Under the pieces are notes generated by a model. It was given only the letters and a program-made list of their open reading frames with translations. It was not told the origin of the DNA and did not search any database. Below are positions 57,566-64,000 of a DNA stretch of 64,000 nucleotides, one piece after another. The position numbers and the translations under genes were made by a program. Origin of the DNA: Actibacterium naphthalenivorans (lineage in GTDB: Bacteria > Pseudomonadota > Alphaproteobacteria > Rhodobacterales > Rhodobacteraceae); NCBI RefSeq assembly GCF_014196965.1, contig NZ_JACIEQ010000004.1, positions 248,001 to 312,000 on the forward strand, read 5' to 3'. Position 1 is the stretch's first letter. Each line of letters begins with the position of its first letter.

Positions 57566-58570
57566 TTAATGCAGAAGCCGCCCCATGGTTGCCGCGACAT
57601 CGGCCATCCGGCAGGAGAAGCCCCATTCATTGTCATACCAGGCCAGCACCCGAACGGTGCGCCCGCCGATCACTTTCGTCTGATCCGGGGCAAAGATAGA
57701 CGAATGCGGCGTGTGGTTGAAGTCGATAGAGACCTTGGGCTCGGGGTCATAGGCCAGAACCGCGCCCATATGGCCGGCGGCGGCTTCGCGCACGGCCTCG
57801 TTCACATCGTCCACGGTCACGTCCCTGCTGGCCTCGAAGGTCAGATCCACGGCCGAGACATTGGGCGTGGGCACCCGCAGGGCGGTGCCGTCGAGCCGAC
57901 CCTTGAGTTCGGGCAGAACCTCGCCAATGGCCTTGGCCGCGCCTGTCGAGGTGGGGATCACCGCCATGGCCGCGGCGCGGGCGCGGTAAAGATCGTTGTG
58001 GCGGCGATCCAGCGTCGGCTGGTCGCCGGTATAGCTGTGGATCGTCGTCATGATGCCGCGCTCGATGCCGATGGCATCGTTCAGCACCTTGGCCAGCGGC
58101 GCCAGACAGTTGGTGGTGCACGAGCCGTTCGAGATCACGTGATCGTCTACGGTCAGCGCCCGGTGGTTCACGCCGTAGACGATCGTCTTGTCGACATTCT
58201 TGGCCGGGGCGGAGATCAGCACCCGCTTGGCGCCACGCTCCAGATGCACGGCGGCCTTGTCGCGTGCATTGAACTTGCCGGTGCATTCCAGAACCACGTC
58301 GCAGCCCGACCAGTCCAGTTCCGTCGGATCATAGGTGGAGAACACCTGCATCGGGCCGCGGCCAAGATCGAGCGTATCGCCGTCAACCGTGATCTCGCCG
58401 CCGAACCGGCCGTGGATGCTGTCGTATTTCAGCAGATGCGCATTGGTCGCGATCGGGCCGGTTGCGTTGATCTTGACCACCTGAACGTCGTTGCGCGCCG
58501 TTTCGGCGATATGCGCCAGGGTGCAGCGCCCGATACGGCCAAACCCGTTGATACCAAGGGTAATCGTCAT
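57566..58570 (-). CDS. Glyceraldehyde-3-phosphate dehydrogenase, GapB-like (Ala36)
   Basis: A 334-residue GAPDH paralogue, similar to its neighbour throughout: [14 protein letters not shown], catalytic Cys in [15 protein letters not shown], and [14 protein letters not shown]. At the cofactor-selecting position it has Ala36 (VVKINATGPIAT) instead of Asp. This is the pattern of NADP-preferring, anabolic GapB enzymes, so a gluconeogenic or biosynthetic role is inferred. The start at 58570 has GGAGAG 5 nt upstream; a GTG 6 nt earlier is less likely. LacI-type operators lie about 105-135 bp upstream. Confidence 0.95.
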   Translation of the reverse strand: MTITLGINGFGRIGRCTLAHIAETARNDVQVVKINATGPIATNAHLLKYDSIHGRFGGEITVDGDTLDLGRGPMQVFSTYDPTELDWSGCDVVLECTGKFNARDKAAVHLERGAKRVLISAPAKNVDKTIVYGVNHRALTVDDHVISNGSCTTNCLAPLAKVLNDAIGIERGIMTTIHSYTGDQPTLDRRHNDLYRARAAAMAVIPTSTGAAKAIGEVLPELKGRLDGTALRVPTPNVSAVDLTFEASRDVTVDDVNEAVREAAAGHMGAVLAYDPEPKVSIDFNHTPHSSIFAPDQTKVIGGRTVRVLAWYDNEWGFSCRMADVAATMGRLLH

Positions 58571-58675
58571 ATTCACTCTCCGTCACCAAAGGCTTGCGCC
58601 CATCCGTCGCGTTGCGTGGGTGAATACCGGTCTTTCCGCGTTGGCGAAAGGAGAAATGAGAATATATAACAGCAT

Positions 58676-58706
58676 GTTAGCGCAAAAACATGCCGTTAGC
58701 GCCAAC
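58676..58706. promoter_or_regulatory. Two LacI-type operator-like sites upstream of the GapB-like gene
   Basis: GTTAGCGCCAAC (58695-58706) is one mismatch from the palindrome GTTAGCGCTAAC, and GTTAGCGCAAAA (58676-58687) matches its left half. A further half-like CGTTGGCGAA lies near 58640. A central CG palindrome is typical of LacI-family operators such as that of CceR, which controls carbon metabolism in Rhodobacter. Confidence 0.5.
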
Positions 58707-58736
58707 AAAAGGCGCAAAGCCGCCGATTGCCGCGAC

Positions 58737-59288
58737 TCAGAATCGCAAAGACACGTTCACCGCGAACGGCCCCTTTTCGCCATCCATCAGGCTGAATTGC
58801 AGGTCGCTTTCCAGATCCAGCTTTTCCCAGTCGTCGCGGACAACGCTGTCACGCTGAAAGTAAACCTCGTCTCCGCCCTCGGTCCGGATGAAGCCATAGC
58901 CTTCGTCGGGAAACAGCCGCACGACCTTGCCGTGGCGCTTTTCCGGGTGTGATTTGACGTGCACGCCGCCGGTCTTGCGGACGTGATCCTCAAGCTGGCG
59001 CCGCGCGGCATCGAAACTGTCGCGGATCGCGACGCGGGCATCTTCATGCGCGTAGATATTGCCGGGCGTTCGGTTGACCGACACCATGCCGCCGGGCACC
59101 TCCATCTCGATCGCGACTTCGTAGAGATGCCCCTTGCGGCCCTGCCGGTGCGGCAGTTCCACCGTGACCCGGCAAGAGGTGATGCGATCGTAAAACTGTT
59201 CCAGCTTCGCGATCCGTTCCCCGATCAACGCCGTCAGCGCGGGCGAGGCATCGAGGCCGTGAAAGGTGATCTGCGGATCGGTTTCCAT
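58737..59288 (-). CDS. HPF/RaiA ribosome hibernation domain fused to cold-shock domain
   Basis: A 183-residue fusion. Residues 4-105 are a HPF/RaiA-type domain (ITFHGLDASPALTALIGERI; a positively charged helix near 88-105) that binds the 30S decoding region. Residues 119-183 are a cold-shock OB domain with RNP1 YGFIR and RNP2 VYFQ. The start at 59288 was chosen because GAGGAGG stands 7 nt before it; an ATG 21 nt earlier has none. It is divergent from a DUF2267 gene, with FnrL-like boxes between. It probably stores or protects ribosomes under stress. Confidence 0.92.
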   Translation of the reverse strand: METDPQITFHGLDASPALTALIGERIAKLEQFYDRITSCRVTVELPHRQGRKGHLYEVAIEMEVPGGMVSVNRTPGNIYAHEDARVAIRDSFDAARRQLEDHVRKTGGVHVKSHPEKRHGKVVRLFPDEGYGFIRTEGGDEVYFQRDSVVRDDWEKLDLESDLQFSLMDGEKGPFAVNVSLRF

Positions 59289-59348
59289 GGGCGTGTCCTC
59301 CTCGGCCATTTTCTGCAGGCAGGATGCCGGGCGCCACCGGGGGCTGCC

Positions 59349-59362
59349 ATGATCTGCATCAA
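59349..59362. promoter_or_regulatory. FnrL-like box toward the HPF-CSD gene
   Basis: ATGATCTGCATCAA has 9 of 10 matches to TTGAT-N4-ATCAA. Its centre is about 67 bp before the HPF-CSD start, consistent with a class II activator site. Confidence 0.5.
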
Positions 59363-59380
59363 CAGGGGGCGCGGGGGCGG

Positions 59381-59394
59381 ATGATGCAGGTCAA
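59381..59394. promoter_or_regulatory. FnrL-like box toward the DUF2267 gene
   Basis: ATGATGCAGGTCAA (reverse TTGACCTGCATCAT) has 8 of 10 matches to the FnrL consensus. Its centre is about 73 bp before the DUF2267 start. Confidence 0.45.
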
Positions 59395-59460
59395 AGCGCC
59401 CGCGTACCGCCTGTGGTTTCTTAACAATATCCGGCATCAGGCTGGCAGGAGGACAGAAAC

Positions 59461-59892
59461 ATGAGCGCACTCGGGCTGAAGATCATCGACGAGTCGGTTC
59501 AGGCCGCCAATTCCTGGATCAACGATCTGGACGACCTGACGGGGTGGGGCCACAAGCAGCGCAGCTATCGCTTGCTGCGGGCGGTGATCCATGTGATCCG
59601 CGACCATCTGAATGTGGACGAGGCGGCGCAGTTCGGCGCGCAGCTGCCGGTGCTTATCCGGGGCATTTACTACGAAGGCTGGAACCCTTCGAAAACGCCG
59701 GTGACCGAGCGTAGCCGCGACGGCTTTATCGAGCGCGTGCAGGCGGCGTTCCGCACCGATCCGATGGGCGACGCGCCCGAGGCGATCGCGGCGGTGATGA
59801 CGCTGCTGGACGCGCGCATCTCGGCCGGAGAGATGGAGGATGTGCGCGGCACCTTCACGCGGCAGATCCGTACGCTGTTTCCCGACGCCTGA
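59461..59892 (+). CDS. DUF2267 family protein
   Basis: A 143-residue cytoplasmic alpha-helical protein of DUF2267 (WGHKQRSYRLLRAVIHVIRD, AQFGAQLPVLIRGIYYEGW, and a second helical half ending RQIRTLFPDA). Members are often encoded with stress and low-oxygen genes; a biochemical role is unknown. AGGAGGA lies 8 nt before the ATG. The divergent partner is the HPF-cold-shock gene. Confidence 0.9.
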   Translation: MSALGLKIIDESVQAANSWINDLDDLTGWGHKQRSYRLLRAVIHVIRDHLNVDEAAQFGAQLPVLIRGIYYEGWNPSKTPVTERSRDGFIERVQAAFRTDPMGDAPEAIAAVMTLLDARISAGEMEDVRGTFTRQIRTLFPDA

Positions 59893-59898
59893 ACGAAA

Positions 59899-59925
59899 CC
59901 GGCCGCGCGAAGATCGCACGGCCGG
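59899..59925. terminator. Hairpin between convergent DUF2267 and tkt genes
   Basis: The 7-bp stem CCGGCCG / CGGCCGG with a 13-nt loop is followed on the plus strand by AGGATTTCATTTT. It is a modest terminator candidate. Confidence 0.5.
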
Positions 59926-59949
59926 AGGATTTCATTTTGAAACAATGCG

Positions 59950-61965
59950 TTACAGCAGCGCCTTGACCTTTTCGGCCACGGCTTCGGCGGTGATGCCGAA
60001 GTGGGTGTAAAGCTCATTCGCCGGGGCCGAGGCCCCGAAACCTTCCATCCCGACAAACCCCGCCTTCGCCTCGCGCCCGCGCTCGCCCAGCAGCCACTGA
60101 TCCCAGCCGAAGCGCACGCCGGCCTCGATGCCCACGCGAACCGGCCCGGCCGGGAGCACGCGCTTGCGATAGCTCGCGTCCTGCTGCGCGAACAGCTCCC
60201 AGCAGGGCATGGAAACGACGCGGGTGCCGATGCCTTCGGCCTGCAGCAGATCGCGCGCTTTCATCGCGATCTCGACCTCAGAGCCGGTGGCCAACAGGAT
60301 CGCCTGGCGCTTGCCCTCGGCCTCGGCCAGGACATAGGCGCCTTGGGCCGTCAGGTTCTTGACCTTGTGCTCCAGCCGCACGGTGGGCAGGCCCTGGCGC
60401 GACAGCGCCAGAACCGATGGCGTGGTTTTCGCGGTCAGCGCGATTTCCCAGGCTTCGGCGGTTTCGATCGTGTCGGCGGGGCGGAACACCATCATGTTGG
60501 GCGTCGCGCGCAGCATGGCCACATGTTCGACAGGCTGGTGGGTCGGGCCGTCTTCGCCCAGGCCGATGCTGTCATGCGTCATGACATAGGTGACGGGAAT
60601 GCCCATCAGCGCCGACAGCCGGATCGAGCCGCGCGCGTAATCGGTGAAGCACAGGAAGGTGCCGCCATAGGGCCGCACACCGCCATGCAGGGCCAAGCCG
60701 TTCATCGCGGCGGCCATGCCATGTTCGCGGATGCCGTAGTAGACGTACCGCCCGGCGCGGTTTTCAGGGTCGAACACGCCCAGATCGCCGGTCTTGGTGT
60801 TGTTCGATCCGGTCAGATCGGCCGAGCCTCCGACGGTTTCGGACATGATCGGGTTGATCACCTCCAGCACCATCTCGCTTGACTTGCGGGTGGCGACCTT
60901 CGGCGCCTCGTCACTGATCTGCTTTTTCAGCGCCTTGATCGTGGCCGAAAGCTTTTTCGGCGCGTCCCCGGCATAAATACGGGCGAATTCCGCCTGTTTG
61001 GTACCGGAGAGGGCGGCCAGACGGGCCTCCCACGCGGCGCGCTCTTCGGCGCCACGGCTGCCGATCGCTTCCCATGCGGCCTTCACGCCGGCGGGGATCT
61101 CGAACGGCGCGTGGAGCCATCCATAGGCGGCCTTGGTGTCGGCGATCAGTTGCGCATCGGTCAGCGCGCCATGCGCCTTGGGCGTGTCCTGCGCCGACGA
61201 GCCCAGGCCGATATGGGTCTTGCAGGCGATCAGCGTCGGGGTTTTCGAGCCCTTGGCGGCGACGATCACCCGGTCGATATCCTCGGGGTCATGCCCGTCG
61301 CATTCATAGACGGACCAGCCCGAGGCCTCGAACCGCTTCAACTGATCGGTCTTGTCGGCGATCTCGACCTTGCCGTCGATGGTGATGCCGTTGTTGTCCC
61401 AGAACACGATCAGCTTGCTCAGCTCATGCTTGCCGGCAAGGCCGATCGCCTCCTGGCTGACACCTTCCATCAGACAGCCGTCACCGGCGATGACATAGGT
61501 GTAGTGATCGACGATCTTCTTGCCGTATTGCGCGCGCTGGATTTCCTCGGCCATGGCGAAGCCGACGGCATTGGCGATGCCCTGACCCAGCGGACCGGTC
61601 GTGGTTTCGATGCCCTTGGCATGGCCGTATTCGGGGTGGCCGGCGGTGATCGCGCCCATCTGGCGGAAGTTCTTCACCTGGTCGAGCGTCATGTCTTCAT
61701 AGCCGGTCAGATGCAGCAGCGCATAGAGCAGCATCGAGCCATGTCCGGCCGACAGGATGAACCGGTCGCGATCGGGCCAGTCGGGGGCCGACGCGTCGAA
61801 CTTCAGGTGTTTTTCGAACAGAACGGTGGCCACGTCGGCCATGCCCATCGGCATTCCGGAATGGCCGGAATTGGCGGCGTGAATCGCATCCATCGCCAGC
61901 GTGCGGATCGCGCAGGCTTTCGACCAGTGGTCGGGATGGGCTTTGGCAAGGGCTTGGATGTCCAC
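59950..61965 (-). CDS. tkt: Transketolase
   Basis: A 671-residue thiamine-diphosphate enzyme of the pentose phosphate/Calvin pathways. [16 protein letters not shown], the TPP-binding GDG...NN motif from [16 protein letters not shown] to [24 protein letters not shown] and the C-terminal [16 protein letters not shown]. The start is GTG at 61965 (protein [14 protein letters not shown]) with AGAAGGA about 9 nt upstream; upstream frame lacks homology and the length then fits the family. It lies close to the two GAPDH genes, a sugar-phosphate cluster. Confidence 0.97.
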   Translation of the reverse strand: MDIQALAKAHPDHWSKACAIRTLAMDAIHAANSGHSGMPMGMADVATVLFEKHLKFDASAPDWPDRDRFILSAGHGSMLLYALLHLTGYEDMTLDQVKNFRQMGAITAGHPEYGHAKGIETTTGPLGQGIANAVGFAMAEEIQRAQYGKKIVDHYTYVIAGDGCLMEGVSQEAIGLAGKHELSKLIVFWDNNGITIDGKVEIADKTDQLKRFEASGWSVYECDGHDPEDIDRVIVAAKGSKTPTLIACKTHIGLGSSAQDTPKAHGALTDAQLIADTKAAYGWLHAPFEIPAGVKAAWEAIGSRGAEERAAWEARLAALSGTKQAEFARIYAGDAPKKLSATIKALKKQISDEAPKVATRKSSEMVLEVINPIMSETVGGSADLTGSNNTKTGDLGVFDPENRAGRYVYYGIREHGMAAAMNGLALHGGVRPYGGTFLCFTDYARGSIRLSALMGIPVTYVMTHDSIGLGEDGPTHQPVEHVAMLRATPNMMVFRPADTIETAEAWEIALTAKTTPSVLALSRQGLPTVRLEHKVKNLTAQGAYVLAEAEGKRQAILLATGSEVEIAMKARDLLQAEGIGTRVVSMPCWELFAQQDASYRKRVLPAGPVRVGIEAGVRFGWDQWLLGERGREAKAGFVGMEGFGASAPANELYTHFGITAEAVAEKVKALL

Positions 61966-62181
61966 TCGGGCTGTCCTTCTTCGGTCAGAGCGCAATTTGC
62001 TGCGGCTATATTCAGCGGGGCGCGCAAGATCAAGCGCGGCGGCCAATGTATCGCGCGGAAATGGGGCGCATTTCGCCGGTTCATTGGATAAGATCGGCCG
62101 AAGTTTAACCCGCTTCGATTCGCGCGACCGTCCCATGGCGCGCGGGGCGGATGGAAAAAACAAGACCGGGGACAGGCACGA

Positions 62182-62694
62182 ATGAGCGATATTACCGAAC
62201 TGGAACGCCGGATCACGGCCGCGCTTGAACGGATCGGGCAGGGCACAGAGGCCCTTGCCGCAGCGGCCCAGGCCGGAGCGGCCGAGGATCGGACCGAAAC
62301 GGCGGCCGATGCCGAGGCGCTTGCCACGGCGCTTGCGGCGCTGGAGGCCGAGCGCGAGGCGAGCGCGAAGCTGGAGGCGCGGGTCAAGGCGATCGGCGAA
62401 AAGCAGGACAAGCAGGTGGCCCAGCTGGAGGCGCGGGTGACCAAGCTGACCGCGCGTGCCGAGGCCACCGAGGGCGAGATCGAGCGGCTGCGCCGCGTGA
62501 ACGCGCAGCTGCGCGCCAACAACAAGGCCCTGCGCGAGGCGAATGCCAAGGGGCTGGGCGATGGCGAGTTGATCAACACATCTATGAAGGCCGAGCTTGA
62601 CGCCCTGCGCGCCGTGCGCGACACCGACAGGAGCGAGCTGGACGAGATACTGGGCATGCTCGCGCCGCTTGCCGCGGAGGACACCAATGCCTGA
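62182..62694 (+). CDS. Coiled-coil protein upstream of zapA, unknown function
   Basis: A 170-residue Ala/Glu/Arg-rich, cytoplasmic protein without signal or span. It is mostly a coiled coil (about 45-130: [40 protein letters not shown]). It overlaps zapA by 8 bp, so it is translationally coupled and probably linked to cell division. In related genomes the same kind of gene sits between tkt and zapA. The domain is not one I can name. Confidence 0.8.
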   Translation: MSDITELERRITAALERIGQGTEALAAAAQAGAAEDRTETAADAEALATALAALEAEREASAKLEARVKAIGEKQDKQVAQLEARVTKLTARAEATEGEIERLRRVNAQLRANNKALREANAKGLGDGELINTSMKAELDALRAVRDTDRSELDEILGMLAPLAAEDTNA

Positions 62695-63067
62695 AGTTCA
62701 GATCAACATCGGCGGCCGCAGCTTTTCGGTCGCCTGCCAGGCCGGCGAAGAGCCGTTTCTTCAGGCCGCCGCCGGGCTGCTGGATGCCGAGGCCTCATCG
62801 CTGGTCAGCCAGATCGGGCGACTGCCCGAGGCGCGGATGCTGCTGATGGCCGGGCTGATGCTGGCCGACAAGACCGTCGGGCTGGAAGAGCGGGTGCGCG
62901 TGGCCGAGGATGAGCTTGCCCGGCTGCGCAGCGCGCCGGGGCCGGAGCCCAAGCGGATGGAAGTGCCGGTCATCCCCGACAGCGTGACCGAAACCATGGC
63001 CGAACTCGCGGCACGGGCCGAGGCGCTGGCCGACGCGGTAGAAGACAAGCTGGCCGCGGCGGGCTGA
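62687..63067 (+). CDS. zapA: Cell division protein ZapA
   Basis: A 126-residue Zap[21 protein letters not shown] at the start, [20 protein letters not shown] in the middle, and a coiled-coil C-terminus. ZapA bundles FtsZ filaments at the septum. ATG 62687 overlaps the end of the coiled-coil gene, with GGAGGA 5 nt upstream. The C-terminal coiled coil is longer than in E. coli. Confidence 0.92.
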   Translation: MPEVQINIGGRSFSVACQAGEEPFLQAAAGLLDAEASSLVSQIGRLPEARMLLMAGLMLADKTVGLEERVRVAEDELARLRSAPGPEPKRMEVPVIPDSVTETMAELAARAEALADAVEDKLAAAG

Positions 63068-63085
63068 CCCCCCGCGGCCGGGGCG

Positions 63086-63448
63086 TCAGGCGTTGGCTTC
63101 GCGGATCTTTTCGGCGGCGGCCTTGTCATAGGCCACGCCCTGCGCTTCGAAAAGCTGATCCAGCTCGCCCGACAGGGTCATCTCGGTGATGATGTCGCAG
63201 CCGCCCACGAACTCACCCTTCACATAAAGCTGCGGGATCGTCGGCCAGTCGGAAAATTCCTTGATGCCCTGGCGCACCGCGTCATCGGCCAGAACGTTGA
63301 TGTCCTTGAACTGTACGCCCATGAAGTTCAGCACACCGGCCACGCGGCTGGAAAAGCCGCATTGCGGCATCTCTTTGGTGCCTTTCATGTAGAGCACGAC
63401 GTCATTGCTGGTGATAACGTCTTCAATCAGGATCTTTGTTTCGGTCAT
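63086..63448 (-). CDS. grxD: Monothiol glutaredoxin, Grx4 family
   Basis: A 120-residue CGFS glutaredoxin: [20 protein letters not shown] holds the active Cys, then [20 protein letters not shown]. It binds a 2Fe-2S cluster with glutathione and works with BolA in Fe-S delivery and iron sensing. bolA is 109 bp upstream on the same strand, the classic pair, and the start is ATG 63448 with AAAGGAG upstream. Confidence 0.97.
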   Translation of the reverse strand: MTETKILIEDVITSNDVVLYMKGTKEMPQCGFSSRVAGVLNFMGVQFKDINVLADDAVRQGIKEFSDWPTIPQLYVKGEFVGGCDIITEMTLSGELDQLFEAQGVAYDKAAAEKIREANA

Positions 63449-63557
63449 ACCGGGCTCCTTTATCGTCGGTTTCGGGCCTTTGGGGGGGCACCCCCGGCCC
63501 GTGTGTCACGTCCTTGGCCGCGGCGCCCGTCAGCACGCGCGGTCACAGCCGCGCCGG

Positions 63558-63800
63558 CTATTCCGGCGCCTTGGTGGTCAGCGCCAGCGCGTGAAGCGCG
63601 CCGTCATTGCCCGCCATTTTCTCTTTCAGCGCGGCATAGACCGCGCGCTGTTGCTGAACTCGGTTCAACCCGCGAAAGCTTTCATCGACCACCTCGGCGG
63701 CCCAATGGTTGCCGTCGCCCGCAAGATCGGTGATCGTAATCTTCGCATCGGGAAACCGCGCGCGGATCAGATGTTCGATTTCCTGGGATTCCATCGCCAT
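63558..63800 (-). CDS. bolA: BolA family protein
   Basis: An 80-residue BolA: IEHLIRARFPDAKITITDLA, then GDGNHWAAEVVDESFRGLNR with the invariant His, and VYAALKEKMAGNDGALHALAL. The start was set to ATG 63800 (MAMESQ); an upstream extension adds only an odd basic stretch. It partners with Grx4 downstream and follows purL, the standard Rhodobacteraceae order. Confidence 0.94.
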   Translation of the reverse strand: MAMESQEIEHLIRARFPDAKITITDLAGDGNHWAAEVVDESFRGLNRVQQQRAVYAALKEKMAGNDGALHALALTTKAPE

Positions 63801-63858
63801 GCTCAGCGTCCTTTTTTCTGCCCTGAAATGTAAGTGCCCGGCCCCCGGCTGACAAGCG

Positions 63859-64000
63859 TCAGGCAAGCGCTGCGGCAAAGGCGCCGCGATAGAGGGCGGA
63901 AAAGCCGGCCATGTCCGACTCTTTTGCCCCGAATTTCACCACATCGCCGCCAAACCGGCCTACCGTTTCGAGATGCACGCCGGCATGGCCCGCCGCCACC
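63859..64000 (-). CDS. purL: Phosphoribosylformylglycinamidine synthase II, C-terminal end (partial)
   Basis: The last 47 residues of a larger protein extend off the right edge: VGRFGGDVVKFGAKESDMAG then FSALYRGAFAAALA and stop. This matches the PurL C-terminus, and purL-bolA-grxD is a known order in the group. The assignment rests on a short tail and on context. Confidence 0.7.
   Translation of the reverse strand, partial: VAAGHAGVHLETVGRFGGDVVKFGAKESDMAGFSALYRGAFAAALA

Overview
The window looks like chromosomal DNA of a marine-type Rhodobacteraceae (Roseobacter/Rhodobacter group) alphaproteobacterium. The evidence is high GC with strong third-position bias, a 5-aminolevulinate synthase (Shemin pathway) hemA, FnrL-type TTGAN-N4-ATCAA boxes, a GTTC-N7-GTTC-type SOS box before uvrA, a Hint_2 protein, a RimB-RimK fusion, and the familiar neighbourhoods purL-bolA-grxD, zapA-coiled coil-tkt-gap and bactofilin-M23. 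About 55 genes are supported, nearly all housekeeping or family-level conserved, with four tRNAs (Val-CAC, Val-TAC and two Asp-GTC).

Layout. 1-7.1 kb: DUF3307/SatD-like pair, SufT-like protein, RimK fusion, tgt, old yellow enzyme, Hint protein. 7.1-14.5 kb: lon behind a sigma-32-like promoter, an extended HU protein, tRNA-Val pair, adenine deaminase, pirin, tandem tRNA-Asp. 14.5-24.5 kb: PhoD phosphatase behind a phased Pho-box array, M20 dipeptidase (TTG start), hemA with a long leader containing an FnrL box, RodZ-like protein, ispG, DsbA-like protein, M48 protease. 24.5-35.7 kb: aminotransferase, AmiC amidase, methyltransferase, PBP1A, prfB, DUF2189, bactofilin/M23 morphology pair, DUF455, Bcp. 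35.8-53.8 kb: AsmA-like giant, queA, MFS, DUF924, lpd, two LysR regulators, rhodanese, uvrA, small envelope proteins, L,D-transpeptidase, YbdK-type ligase, mmsA. 53.8-64 kb: CBS protein, coaD, a 1.36 kb alien insert, two GAPDH genes with a 47-residue ORF between them, HPF-cold-shock fusion, DUF2267, tkt, zapA, grxD, bolA and the end of purL.

The least ordinary part is the coaD-gap interval. A perfect bidirectional terminator that should lie between these convergent genes is split into two halves 1,356 bp apart. The inserted DNA is visibly less GC-rich and carries a truncated phage tape-measure gene, a 71-residue membrane protein with an excellent ribosome site, and an addiction-module antidote gene with an in-frame TAG at codon 4 and no recognisable toxin. 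It reads as a decayed prophage-derived insertion into a terminator.

Regulatory signals tie several genes to stress and respiration. Two FnrL-like boxes sit symmetrically between the divergent HPF-cold-shock fusion and DUF2267 genes, another lies in the hemA leader, and LacI-type operators precede the second GAPDH gene. The two GAPDH paralogues differ at the cofactor-selecting residue (Asp36 versus Ala36), which suggests NAD- and NADP-preferring enzymes next to transketolase. No complete new defence, CRISPR or secretion system was found. Long antisense reading frames are by-products of the GC-rich codon bias.
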